64,000 nucleotides of DNA from the NCBI RefSeq assembly GCF_027943255.1, contig NC_072893.1:8804001-8868000 (forward strand), read 5' to 3'. A program made the position numbers and the translations under genes. Source of the DNA: Anastrepha obliqua (taxonomy: Eukaryota; Arthropoda; Insecta; Diptera; Tephritidae). Positions 44,835 through 57,510 of this stretch are shown one piece after another (the first letter of the stretch is position 1; each line of letters begins with the position of its first letter). Below the pieces are notes generated by a model, which saw only the letters and a program-made list of their open reading frames with translations, was not told the origin of the DNA and did no database searches.

Positions 44835-46409
44835 ATGTCTGATGAAAAGTAAGTGCAAAACTGTTTTATTTTAATTTTTGTATTGAAATTTAGTTAAATT
44901 ATGTTAATAAATCGGTCATCTATTAGACGAGCAAGACATAAATATCGCAAAGATATAGCAAAAGATATCGAAAGAAATTTTTCAGGCTTAAATGTTGACT
45001 TTGCAATAGTGCACTGGGATACCAAATTACTGCCAGATTTGACCAATACGAGTAAAGTTGACCGCCTACCCGTTATAGTCAAAACGCCTGTAATCGAGCA
45101 GCTTTTAGGAGTTCCACATATTCCTTCAGGATGTGGAAAAGAAATCTCCAGCGCAGTTTATGACACATTAGAAAAGTGGTCATTGCAACATAAAGTTCAA
45201 GCCTTTGTATTGGTCGCAGCATTTTATATCTAGCTTGTCGGCATCATGTTTATGAGTTGGTGCTGCAATCGGCTATTTCAAGTGTAAAACTATTTAAATC
45301 TACTCCATTATTTAAAAAATTCAAAGCTAACTTTTCAAAAATCAATACACAAAATATCTGTGACTTTAGCACAAGCAGTATGTTAATGACATTATTAGAA
45401 GGAAAACGCGATGAAATATTACAATTTTGCTTGACAACACTTGAAAAAGAGCACCAACCACGTAATGATTATAAGGAATTCCTTGAATTATCGATAAGAC
45501 TCTTGGGTGGAACACTTCCTAAGGGCAATGTCATACGAAAGCCAGGTGCTTATCATCAAGCTCGGTGGATGGCAAAGGCCATTTATAGTATAAAAATATT
45601 TCTATTACGGAATGAAGTCGAAACAACGGAAGATGAAAAACAAGCATTATGCAGAATATGTGGTTTTATTGTTGTTAACTACATAAAACCATGGTTTAGA
45701 GCAAACAGAGCAATCGAGGCTCCATGGCAAGATATTTGTCTTTTGAGAAACTTGAATAATTACCTACAAAAAGACGAAACAGTGGCAAAAGCATGTATAA
45801 TGAAGTTTATAAATCATCTCTGGTACTTGGCAGATGAGGCGGTCGTGTTTTCATTATTTGATCACAATGTGCCAATTAAAAAAAGAGAGAAGATGGCGCA
45901 AAAGCTTAAAAATATAATGCAGGATAAACAAAGTGAATCAAAAAATGAAACCGATGCCTCGAAAAAACATTCTGTTCAATACAAGGACCTGAAATTTTTT
46001 TTACAAAAAGACCTTCCAAGTTGTTTAATAACTGAAAATTCAATGAATTTATTTGAACGCTTCAATATAAATCCCGCATTTTTGAATGAAAATGCTGCTG
46101 AATGGCATCTTAACCCGAAATATATTGAAGGAAAAAAAATCTTGGACAACATTAATGTAGTCAACGACACAGCTGAAAGGGGGTGAAGTTGATGGAAGAA
46201 TTCAACAATTCTTTCACTAAAAATGAAAACCAAAAGCAGTTCGTTCTTCTAGTAAGTAAAACACGTCATACAAAATTTTGTTATTTATTAAAAATTAACG
46301 ATTTTCATTTATATTATAATTATAGGTTGTGGAGGAATATAGAAAAACTTACCCTAAACACACCACAGAGGCTATGAGTGTCGACTTCAGTAACAAAAAT
46401 AACAAGTGA
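44835..46409 (+). pseudogene. Decayed DDE-type transposase of an unnamed family
   Basis: A probable short first exon (ATG 44835, donor 44849) is followed by a long coding region from about 44901. The frame breaks between VQAF and LYLACRHHVYELVL near 45205-45235 and again by one base at 46183 (AERG|VKLMEEFNNS). It ends across a 74-bp intron (46252-46325) with VVEEYRKTYPKH and TGA 46407-46409. Candidate first catalytic Asp: IVHWDTKLLPDL. The second Asp block expected between VQAF and LACRHH (D-T/G-T-x-x-N-T-G in the relative at 59402) is deleted. The final Glu candidate is in NDTAERGVKL. By these shared positions it seems related to 59402-61393. I have no secure superfamily name. The right end GGACCACCCTAA near 46670 may be the element terminus. 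Confidence 0.7.
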
Positions 46410-47857
46410 ACTACGTTTTTATTCAAAAATTATTTGAATTTCTTTTTATTATGTTTTTTTTTTTTTTAATGAGAATTTGCATAAAATAAAAAAGCAAAAC
46501 AAAACATATTGTCAATTTTTCATATATCTTTTCTAAGTATGATTTCAATGCCATTGCGGCACGTGATAACGGTAATTTATCGGTATGAAACTTTAGGAAA
46601 TATTTTTTTTTATCAAAAACAACATAATGAGAGATTCCTGCATTGAAAATTTTGATTTCGAAAAATAAGGACCACCCTAATATATATATATATCTTTATA
46701 TATATATTTCTTATGTTCGTGTGTTTGTCACTGAACTCCTCCTAAACGACTGAACCGATTTTGATGAAATTTTTTGTGTGTGTTCAATGGGATTCGAGAA
46801 TGGTTTAGATTCACAATTTGGTCTCCTGGAAAATGTTTTTTTAATTAATTTTTTAATAATAAGTAGTTGTTAATTTTGGAATGTTTCACATTGGATCCGA
46901 TAGACTGCGCTATCATCGCAGCGTCAAATATTAAATAATACTTTATTTCAATTTCAGTCTGTCCCGACAGTTGGCGCTGCGATCGAATTGAGAGAAATAT
47001 TTTGTTATAATTGCGTTATTTAAACAGCGTGCTGAATCAAATATTAAATCAACAGTTACTAATTGTTAAAAAAGTTTTGAAGTGTGCATAAGAAACAATA
47101 CATTTTGCGACTTTAGTGCAGAATCGAAGTGAGTATATTTCTTATGAATTTGTTTATGAAATTTACACGTGCGTTGATTAATTACCACTCTAACCTATAA
47201 ATTTATTTGTGTTTTATACGCGTCATTAATTTCTAACTGTTAGAAGACTTAGTGAAAAATAAAATGATAGAAATGAATAAAAAAATAGAAAAAATTTATG
47301 AATATGAGTAAAAAAGCATAAAATGAAATATTAGAAATTTAGAATCTGTGTCGATTAAAAATTCGTCCAAATAAAAATCCGTGCAAATAAAGAGACAAAC
47401 CTTACAAGTGAATAAATAAAAATCCATAAAATTAATAAATTCAATAAAAGTTAAATTTCATAGACAACATATGGAGCTTCTTTGTGTTATCCATAAAATT
47501 ATATTTTTATTTAATTGTTTGATTAAACGGATTTTTATTAATTTACTTTCAATATTTGCCTCTTGATTCACACGGATTTTTATGTGGACAGATTTTTCAT
47601 CGCTATAGATTTTATAATAATGAATATTTTATTATATGCTTTTTTACTTATATATTCATTTCTTTAAAGAAGTATTTTTTAATCATCTACATTTAATGAT
47701 ACAGATTGTATTTAGATGGATTTTTATTTTTCACTTAATTTCGAAACAGTCAGAAATTAATGACGCAGATAGTAGCTCATTAATTTCATAATGAATTTTT
47801 TACATTATTTTTATATTCGTTGTGCATTATTTTGTAGTATTTTTCTTTTACAGAAAA

Positions 47858-50800
47858 ATGCCACGTCTTCGTGGAAGAGCGAAAAATATTGGTCGACGTA
47901 CTCGGAATGCGCAATTGGTCCATGATCGTCGATTAAATAGATCAGTTGAAGAACTCTTGACGGATAATGTAAATTCCAGAGATCAAGTTGCATGTTCACG
48001 AGCAAATGAAAATTCAGAGCAACGCGTTCGACGTCTTCATGCTAATACATTAAGACAACGAGAGGCACGTCAACGACTGACCGACGCACAGAGAGAACAT
48101 CAAAATCGGCAAGTGCTCGAAAATCGAACATTGACACGAGCATCACTTAGTCGTCTCGCGTTTGAATATGATCCTAAAATAGACTATTCGTCACATGCAC
48201 TAATCACGATAGGTAGTATGGACAAAGAGTGTAAATATTGTCATGCTTTTAAGTACAAAGGTGAATCGGTTGGTTTATGTTGTGCGTCTGGAAAAATTTC
48301 ACTGCCATCGCTAAATCCACCACCAGAACCTTTAAAAATACTTTTAGCCGGAACCACATCTCAATCGAAATTGTTTTTGCGGAAAATTCGTAAATTTAAT
48401 TCATGCTTTCAAATGACATCATTTGGAGCAACAAAAATCGTCCATAATGAAGATGGTTGTAATTTTGAATCTACATTCAAGATTCAAGGTCAGGTATACC
48501 ACCAAATTAGTTCATTGCTTCCAATGCCTGATGCCGATCCAAAATTTCTACAAATTTACTTTATGGACGATGAGGAGCAACAATCACATACACGCTGTGT
48601 TTACAACCATATAGAGCAGATGGAAGAACGAGAAATTGTGGATATTTTACAAACGTTTTTGCAAAATCATAACCAATTGATACGATTGTTCAAGACTCTT
48701 TCTAACAGACTGCAAAACGACAAGTACGTCATTGTCATTAAAGCAGACAAAGTGCCCTATGGCGAACACGCAGGTACATATAATGTTCCAACTATTAATG
48801 AAGTTGCAGTTGTTATGGCTGGTGACCCATGTGAACGGCGAGACATTCGCATACAACGCAGAGATGATACGGTGCAAATAATTCAAGACAATCATCGTTC
48901 TTACGATGCTTTGCAGTATCCATTGATATTTTGGGAAGGAGAAGATGGATATTATATCAATATTAAACAAAGGAATCCAACTACAGGTACAATTCATAGA
49001 TTATCTAACAATTTTTTTTTTTTCTAAATCCATAATTTCTGTTTATCTCATAAATATATTTATTTGCAGGTGAAGAACTGAACAAGAAAGTTAGTGCTAT
49101 GAACTTTTACGCATATCGACTAATGATTCGTGCTAATGAAGACAATAACATTCTCCGATGCAGACAGCTATTTCATCAATACATTGTCGATATGTATGTA
49201 AAAATCGAAAGTGAGAGATTACGATACATAAAATTTAATCAAGCAAAACTTCGTGCTGAGGAGTACATTCATTTGCGTGACGCCGTAATCGGTAACGTAG
49301 ATGCAACGAATAACATCAACAATATCGGGACCGCATATATTCTCCCGTCATCATACATTGGTAGTCCGCGCCATATGCAGGAATACATTCAAGGTGCCAT
49401 GACCTACGTACGTGCATACGGCCGACCAGATCTTTTTATTACATTTACGTGTAATCCAAACTGGGATGAAATTAAAAATTTGCTGTTGCCAGGTCAAACA
49501 TCGATGCACCGTCATGATGTCACTGCACGTGTTTTTAAACAAAAATTAAAATCTTTGATGAATTTAATTACTCATCACTCGGTATTTGGTAAAACACGTT
49601 GTTGGCTTTACTCGGTTGAATGGCAAAAACGAGGCTTACCTCATGCGCATATTTTAATTTGGTTGGTGGATAAAATACGCCCAGAAGAAATTGACAAAAT
49701 TATTTCAGCGGAAATTCCAGATCCGAACATTGATCAAGAATTGTTTGACATTGTTACTACTAATATGATCCATGGTCCATGTGGTACTCTAAACATAATG
49801 TCACCATGTATGGATAATGAAAAATGTACAAAGCGTTTTCCAAAACCATGTGAAACTGATACTATCACTAATATTGATGGCTATCCATCTTACCGACGTA
49901 GAGACGTAGACAATGGTGGTCAATCATATGAATTACGTCTGTCAAATGGTGTAATAGTAGATATTGATAATCGCTGGGTAGTCCCATATTCACCATTGCT
50001 GTGCAAAACCTACAAAGCGCACATTAACGTCGAACTATGCAGTTCAGTGAAGTCGATCAAATACATTTGTAAGTATGTTCACAAAGGTAGTGATAAAACT
50101 ATATTTGCTGTTCAAAATATAAACGACAATGACGAAATAACACGTTATCAAATGGGTCGATACATAAGTAGCAACGAAGCTATTTGGCGCATTTTTACGT
50201 TTCCTATCCATGAAAGGGATCCTGCTGTGATACATTTGTCTGTGCATCTTGAAAACGGACAACGTGTTTACTTCACAGAAGAGACTGCACTACAACAGGC
50301 TTTAACGGCTCCAAAAACAACTCTTACTGAATTTTTTAAACTTTGTAGTCGACAAGATGTTGTTGGTCAATTCGCAAGGACATTAATATACGCTGATGTT
50401 CCTAAATTTTTTATATGGAATAAACAATCAAAAAATTGGGAACCGCGGAAACGAGGCACTCCAGTCTCAGGATTCGCTGACTTATTTATGACAAATACGT
50501 TAGGTCGATTATATACAGTTCATCCGAAGCAACGCGAATGTTTTTTTTTGCGTTTATTACTGGTTAACATTCCTGGACCAACGTCCTTCCAATATTTGCG
50601 AAAAGTCAATGGTATTTTGTACGACACTTTCTTCGATGCGTGTAGAGAGTTACATTTATTGGAGGATGATAACCATTGGGACCTCACACTTGCAGATGCA
50701 GCACTGAGCTCATCTCCACAACAAATCCGGCAATTATTTTCAATAATATTAACAACGTGTTTTCCGTCTGACGCATCTGCTCTGTGGAACAAATATAAAG

Positions 50801-52392
50801 ATTCAATGAGTGAAGATATTTTGCATCGGACTAGAATTGCTAATCAAAATCTTAATATTGAATTCTCCGCTGAAATATACAACGAATCATTAATAATGAT
50901 TGAGGATATTTGTATTCTTATTTCGAACATGCCGCTCATCCATTTCGGAATGCCAGCGCCGAACCGCCCAGCGGTAGATATCATCAATAGCGATGTTCAA
51001 CGTGAACACCAGTTCGATAAAACTTCTTTGGCTACTTTTGTTGCTAATAATGAACAATTGCTTACTGCTGAACAACGAAATGTATATGATGAAATTGACG
51101 TATCAATTACAGCACAACAAGGTGGTTTCTTTTTTTTGGACGCACCAGGTGGCACTGGTAAAACATTTCTCATCTCACTGATACTTGCGCGCATTCGATC
51201 ACAAAATCATATTGCGTTGGCCGTTGCTTCATCAGGTATTGCAGCAACGTTACTTCATGGTGGACGGACTGCCCATTCAGCACTAAAATTACCTTTGAAT
51301 GTTCATACAAATCCTGAAGCAATATGTAACATAAAGAAGCATTCAGGCATGGCTGAAGTTTTGAGAAAATGCAAAATTATTATCTGGGATGAATGTACAA
51401 TGGCCCACAAGCATTCGCTCGAAGCTCTCGACAGGTCTCTGAAAGATATCAGAAATAATGCTCGGCTTTTCGGTGGTGCTCTACTTCTGCTGTCTGGTGA
51501 TTTCAGACAAACACTACCAGTCATTCCACGTGCGACATATGCAGACCAAATAAACGCATGTTTGAAAGAATCTTATTTATGGCGAAGTGTCACTAAATTA
51601 TGCCTTACTCTTAATATGCGCGTTCAACTTCAGAATGATCCATTAGCATCAGGATTCGCTGAACAATTGTTAAACATTGGCAACGGTAAAATTCCATTGT
51701 ATGAAGATACACAATATATTCGACTACCAGAGAATTTTTGCAACATGGTGGCTACCAAAGATGAGTTAATAGAAAGTATCTTTCCAGATTTGAAACATAA
51801 TTATACTAATCATGTATGGCTGCGAGAGCGAGCTATTTTAGCCGCAAAAAATTTAGATGTTGACGCCATCAACTTTAAAATACAACAGTCATTGCCTGGT
51901 GATGAAATTATATTTAAATCGATTGACACGGTTGTTGATCCTGACGAAGTTGTCAACTATCCTGTAGAGTTTCTAAATTCACTAGATTTATCCGGAATGC
52001 CACCGCATAATTTGCGGCTGAAAATTGGCTCACCTATAATTTTGCTTCGAAATTTAAATGCCCCAAAATTGTGTAATGGCACGCGATTAGTTGTAAAAAA
52101 AATCATGGGCAACATTCTCGAAGCCACTATTTTAAGTGGAAAATTCCAAGATGAAGTTGTACTTCTACCACGGATCCCAATGATTCCTTCAGATTCACCT
52201 ATACCATTCAAACGTTTACAATTTCCAATCTGCTTGGCATATGCTATGACTATAAATAAGTCACAAGGCCAAACAATGACAATTTGTGGCTTAGATTTAG
52301 AAAATCCGTGTTTTCTCACGGCCAATTATATGTTACGTGTTCTAGAGTTGGAAAACCATCGAATTTGTTTATTTATACACCTCAAGGCTTAA
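47858..52392 (+). CDS. Helitron Rep/helicase protein, one late frameshift
   Basis: Two exons: 47858-48986 and 49070-52392, split by an 83-bp intron (G|GTACAA ... TTTGCAG|GT) that restores PTTGEELN. About 1,483 aa before the shift. ATG 47858 follows a TTTTACAG acceptor, so a leader intron is likely. N-terminal zinc-finger-like region: CKYCHAFKYKGESVGLCC. HUH nickase: GLPHAHILIW (HAH near 49642) and the two-tyrosine KYICKYVHKG (near 50062). Helicase of the Pif1 type: Walker A APGGTGKTF (near 51145), Walker B IIIWDECTM, GDFRQTLPV, and late motif YAMTINKSQGQT. A single base is missing near 52312. In the next frame HGQLYVTCSRVG and the normal end continue to TAA 52425-52427. The final SRV motif is therefore out of frame, and helicase activity is probably lost. 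Confidence 0.93.
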
Positions 52393-52894
52393 CCAAAAAT
52401 ATTGTACATCCAATCGCATTACGATAAATTAAGTTTTTGTAAATTAAAAAATATATGTTATAAATAAAATAGTTTTAGTGAAATCTTTTTCACCTTGAAT
52501 TAAAAAATGTTGAAATTTTTATTTACGAAGCTGCTATTGCCACATTCCACGGCTAATATTCGTGTCTGTAATCAGTCGTTTCATTGGCTTAAAATTTTCC
52601 GTAACTCTCAGAAATATCCATGTCTATAATCAAATACATATAGTGACTGCTATTATTTATTTCACGGATTTTGTCAGTGGAGTGTGACAATAAACACATC
52701 TTTTTCCTAAGACAGCGTCGACATTACATTTCACTAATATGGATACACATACTCACACGCTATCGATTGGTCGAATTGTGATACACGTATATGTAATGAC
52801 GTAAGATATTGTAATAATTTTTTAATAATAATCTTCATCAAAACGGTCCAGATTGTTGTAGCTTAATAATAACGTTTGAAATTTCCGAATTAAA

Positions 52895-52931
52895 GACGTG
52901 TGTACAGGACAACGTCTGTCGGGTCCGCTAG
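52895..52931 (+). terminator. Helitron 3' end with palindrome and CTAG
   Basis: GACAACGTCTGTC followed by GGGTCCGCTAG (ending 52931), then T. The palindrome plus CTRR end is the Helitron 3' transposition terminator. Confidence 0.85.
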
Positions 52932-53017
52932 TATAGATATAATTTTTCGTAGCATTTGCATACATAAGTGCATGATGTTAGAAAAACTAATAGTTTGCGT
53001 TACTTTACGCAAACTAT

Positions 53018-54121
53018 CCCTGGAATGTGGAACCCATTTATATCATTCCTGTAGGGTATTTTTGTTTTTGTTTCTTAATCCCTAATTTCCTTAAGGGCCG
53101 TCACCATTTCCTTTTCACATGTGTAGACGGCGTGTGACGCTGACGTGAGTGAAAATCCCTGGAATGTGGAACCCATTTATATCATTCCTGTAGGGTATTT
53201 TTGTTTTTGTTTCTTAATCCCTAATTTCCTTAATGGCCGTCACCATTTCGTTTTCACATGGGTAGGCGGCGTGTAACAAACGTGAGTGAAAATCCCTGGA
53301 ATGTGGAACCCATTTATATCATTCCTGTAGGGTATTTTTGTTTTTGTTTCTTAATCCCTAATTTCCTTAATGGCCGTCACCATTTCGTTTTCACATGGGT
53401 AGGCGGCGTGTAACAAACGTGAGTGAAAATCCCTGGAATGTGGAACCCATTTATATCATTCCTGTAGGGTATTTTTGTTTTTGTTTCTTAATCCCTAATT
53501 TCCTTAATGGCCGTCACCATTTCCTTTTCACATGGGTAGGCGGCGTGTAACAAACGTGAGTGAAAATCCCTGGAATGTGGAACCCATTTATATCATTCCT
53601 GTAGGGTATTTTTGTTTTTGTTTCTTAATCCCTAATTTCCTTAATGGCCGTCACCATTTCCTTTTCACATGGGTAGGCGGCGTGTAACAAACGTGAGTGA
53701 AAATCCCTGGAATGTGGAACCCATTTATATCATTCCTGTAGGGTATTTTTGTTTTTGTTTCTTAATCCCTAATTTCCTTAATGGCCGTCACCATTTCCTT
53801 TTCACATGTGTAGACGGCGTGTGACGCTGACGTGAGTGAAAATCCCTGGAATGTGGAACCCATTTATATCATTCCTGTAGGGTATTTTTGTTTTTGTTTC
53901 TTAATCCCTAATTTCCTTAATGGCCGTCACCATTTCCTTTTCACATGTGTAGACGGCGTGTGACGCTGACGTGAGTGAAAATCCCTGGAATGTGGAACCC
54001 ATTTATATCATTCCTGTAGGGTATTTTTGTTTTTGTTTCTTAATCCCTAATTTCCTTAATGGCCGTCACCATTTCCTTTTCACATGTGTAGACGGCGTGT
54101 GACGCTGACGTGAGTGAAAAT
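53018..54121. repeat. Minisatellite, eight units of 137 or 139 bp
   Basis: Units start CCCTGGAATGTGGAACCC at 53018, 53157, 53294, 53431, 53568, 53705, 53844 and 53983. Two forms differ at the 3' end: the 139-bp form (GTAGACGGCGTGTGACGCTG) and the 137-bp form (GTAGGCGGCGTGTAACAAAC). They are arranged long, short x4, long x3. The units are otherwise almost identical. Unit length is not a multiple of three and no unit is coding. The array lies between the Helitron 3' end and an env remnant. Confidence 0.97.
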
Positions 54122-55167
54122 TTTGAAGAGAATCGACAATGTGTTTGTTTTGTGCAAATTTTAAGACAAAATTTAGCAATTTCAAGAAAAAAAAATTGAA
54201 GTGTCTGACAAACCAAGCTGCAGTTCATTGGACTAAGGCCGGAATTGTTAATTCATACATTTTATCAAATGAGGAATTAGAACTACTCAAATCGGTATTT
54301 CTTAGTAATAACCTCACATTAAATAATGCTGAGGAATTTTTAGAACTAGGAGATATAAAGATAGTTACAAATAGTTCTATGATATTTTATATTGTCAGCA
54401 TACCACTAACTAATGAGGAAATTTGTAATTCAGTCACAATCAAACCAATAAAAAAGAATAAATGTATCAATAAAATCCCATACGAGGACATTATTACTTG
54501 TAACAAAAAAATGTTTGCTGTTAAACTAAAATGTAAATAAAATAATAATTTAAGAATTTGTAATAATAAAAATATAATAGATATTAGTAACACTACCTGT
54601 ATCCCACAACTCCTTAAGAGCAAACCAGCAGAATGCACGCTAATTAATAATCAACACATCCCTTCAGTAGAAGTCATAACACCAGGCATAATTTTACTTA
54701 ATCAATACAAAGGTTCAATCGAAATTGACAGTCAGAATATCACCCTTGACGGGTCATACGCAGTACAATACCACAATTCTACAGTTTTCGTAGATAACCA
54801 GAAATACTCCTTTAACGAGATACTAACCAATAAGCCATTGCCAGCCATATTACAGTCAAATATTCCCTCAAATATAGAAGAAGAAATACTTAGCTTAGAG
54901 ATGATGAAAGAACTCCATATCAATAATACAAAAAAGTTAAATTCATTAGAGACAGCCCATGCAACAGCCTTGATAACAAATTTTTCGCTAACCATAATTA
55001 GCATTATTTTAATAGCAGGAGTAGTCATCAAATTGACCATAGAAACATTTCTTAAAGCGAAACCAATAGAGCCATCGAGTTACAAAGTCGACGTCAATGT
55101 AACCGACAGCAAACGGGTCGCAACACAAGAAACGGCTAAGTTCACTACCTTAACCGTATGCTATTAG
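54122..55167 (+). pseudogene. Errantivirus (insect endogenous retrovirus) env remnant
   Basis: C-terminal part of an env-like protein of a gypsy-group insect endogenous retrovirus. The frame opens directly at the end of the minisatellite, so the N-terminal half is missing. An in-frame TAA at 54538-54540 interrupts it. The second half carries many N-linked glycosylation motifs, a hydrophobic membrane anchor near 54985-55045 (ALITNFSLTIISIILIAGVV) and a short cytoplasmic tail ending before TAG at 55165-55167. Env gives these elements their retrovirus-like character. gag and pol are absent from the window. Inactive by truncation and stop. Confidence 0.7.
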
Positions 55168-55205
55168 TTTGAACGAACGGGGACGTCCGTTTTTAGCGGC
55201 GGAGG

Positions 55206-55596
55206 AGTTAGCACCAATTAAGTTATAGCAATACCCGTAATGCATTGCGACATGACCCAGACGCTGAATAAGCAAACCCAATAATGTTGGGAATAACATC
55301 CGGCATGCGCCGATTTAAACCAACAGCCAAATATACTGACACCTCGATCAGCAAAATTAGCTTTAGCAATAATATTACAATAGCCAAATATACTGACACC
55401 TTCATCAGCAAAATTAGTTTAAGCAATAAACATCCAGCATGCGCCGATGTAAAGCAGTTGTCAAAAATGCTGACACAAGTAGAAATAAGTTATGTTAAGG
55501 AGAGATTTAGTAATTAAGCTTTGAGTTGTAAGTTGGAATTTATAGAATAAAGGTCTTTCGACCAAGAAAAATTTGTTTTTTTTCCATCGTCCAATT
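55206..55596 (+). repeat. 3' LTR of the errantivirus remnant
   Basis: A purine-rich tract (GCGGCGGAGG) directly precedes AGTTA at 55206, as before a 3' LTR. The LTR ends near CCAATT (55596), giving inverted AGTT/AATT-type ends. It holds an internal duplication (AGCCAAATATACTGACACC twice, near 55327 and 55383) and an AATAAA signal near 55546. The 5' LTR is not in the window, so the boundaries are inferred. Confidence 0.6.
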
Positions 55597-56781
55597 TTCC
55601 GGACGATAATTTATATGAATTAAATATGCAATATATGTATGTATGTACATATATACTGCGGGGTAAAATTCTTATGCATGTACATACATACTTTGCATTC
55701 CATACACTGTATGTAAATATGTACGGTTGGTGCATGAAATATGTATAAAACCTCTAATTTAATCTTTTCCATTTTGTATTAATAACATCTCTTTTATACT
55801 ATATAGGTACAGTAATATAAAAACGATACAATCACGAAATTTAAAAGGGATCTGCATCTGACTCGGTAAGTATTAAATCAGTGAATGTGTTAAAGATATG
55901 GAAAGGCATGACCAGTGCGGTTGGTCATAGCTTTTGTTTATACACTGTGCAGTGAATTCATGATTGTGTGGCCAAAAAATGTGTCACAGGATCAGTGCGA
56001 TTAATCCAAACCAGAAAGATGTGCATATGCCATAGTTTAAGAAGCCAATCGTTTGCATTATAAATTTCTATTTGTGGTTTGGTTAATAGCAATCGCCTGC
56101 GCAGTGTAAGTAAATGGAAAAAATGTATGCACGTTTGTAGAATAAGAATAAATTTGTGATATACGTGCATACACTTTTCCATTTATGTAAGCTAGCGCAA
56201 TACTTCACACTCCTCAACCAAAATATGATGGTAACCCAACACTCCACACGCGAGTTACGTACCATCACTCCACCACCCTACCTATTTATTTCTCTTTTCT
56301 GAGTTATGAGAGTATTGTCTTACATTTAATGAAATTGGAATCATACGCCAAACTATTTAAATGCTAAGATACTAAGATTTCACAAGTAAAGGTTCCCACC
56401 AAAAGATTTGCTTAGTATGTCAAAATAACTACGACACGTTTTTCGCTCAATGCAGTTATGCTCTCAATAAGCATAAAGTACTGCATAAAGTGAGCGCAAA
56501 ACAGGTGTTATTAGAATTAAGGAAATTGTAAAAAGTTAGTCTGTAGATTCGCAGCAATCAAGAAGGTTGAATTTGCTTAAAAATGAAACTGTGAAAAAAA
56601 AAATTAACTTTAGTGTTTTAATTTAAGTCTAAAGACTTAAAACACATTAGTCGCGCAACGCTTTTGAGGAAATACCAGAGCAGCGATTGGCGTTCCCGTG
56701 GGAAACGCCTACTCAGCAAAGAATTGGTCACGTTGCAAGCACACGGGCTTAGCTTTAGTATTAGAATTAAAATACTTTTAA
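55597..56781. other. Non-coding spacer
   Basis: Short TATGTATGTACATA-type repeats near 55627-55660. The 32-bp sequence shared with 44631-44662 lies at 56249-56280. No gene was recognised. Confidence 0.4.
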
Positions 56782-57510
56782 GGCGGTCTTCTACCGTCAC
56801 GGTTTGAAAAAATCGATTTTTTTTTTTTTAGATTTTTTAAAAGCTACTAATGTTAAGAGTATGCTATAAAGAGGGTTTTATGAAAAACATGTTCCTTCAT
56901 GAGCATTTCGGGGAGAATACATGCATGCGCGTGGCATTTTCGAGCGTTTCTTTATCTTTAAACGCCTTTTCCCGAAAGTTGACTTTTTTCAACTTTCTGG
57001 TCACACATCTACTATAAATATTTGTCGAATTCATTCCATCTTTTTTCCAGTTATTCAGTGAACATCTCGCTATGTTTTCCCAGACCACTTTTTTCAATTT
57101 TTGATTAGTTTAATTTTGTGGGCCTCTAAAGTGTAAAAAAAAGAGGAAATTTTCAAACTATTTTTTTAAAATCACGCATTTTTTACAAATTTCAAAATAT
57201 TTAAAATCGCCACTGGGAAAACATAGCCAACGCTACACTTTATGATAAAAAAAAAAAATTTTTTGATTTCAGATAAGTAAAATGGTCGATCGCGTGCCAC
57301 AAAGTCGCCTAGGACATTTTTACAAGGGCAACCTCGAGGACGGTTCAAGGACACAGGGCCAAAGAATTCGATTTGAAAAATATATTTTTAAATAGTGCAA
57401 ACTTGTGCAAATTAAATAAAAAAAATCTGATTTCATTATCTCAAGTGGTTGCTTTGTAATTAATTCCCAAAAATAGGCCCGAGATTAAGGCGCGACGGTA
57501 GAAGACCCCC
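56782..57510. mobile_element. Non-autonomous element with TTAA target duplication
   Basis: A 729-bp element between two TTAA sites (56778-56781 and 57511-57514). Ends GGCGGTCTTCTACCGTCACG and, inverted, GGGGGTCTTCTACCGTCGCG match at 18 of 20 positions. TTAA duplications are made by piggyBac and Kolobok transposases. Ends starting with G-rich GG(C/G)GG fit Kolobok better than piggyBac (usually CC...). No transposase inside. Superfamily is inference. Confidence 0.8.

Larger units (their letters stand above)
46693..52931 (+). mobile_element. Helitron, nearly complete
   Basis: A 6,239-bp rolling-circle transposon. The 5' end starts TC after A in an AT repeat (TCTTTATATATATATTTC) and the 3' end is GGGTCCGCTAG followed by T, with a short palindrome GACAACGTCTGTC just upstream. 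Helitrons insert between A and T without target duplication, which fits both sides. The 1.1-kb leader contains the CACTGAACTCCTCC... CTGAACCGATTTTGAT sequence common near Helitron 5' ends. One Rep/helicase gene fills the element. The 5' end is uncertain by a few bases because it lies in a TA repeat. Confidence 0.88.

Noticed and set aside
53018..54121. CRISPR-like array.
   Set aside because: Units of 137-139 bp are repeated whole with no unique spacers; this is a minisatellite in a eukaryotic genome.
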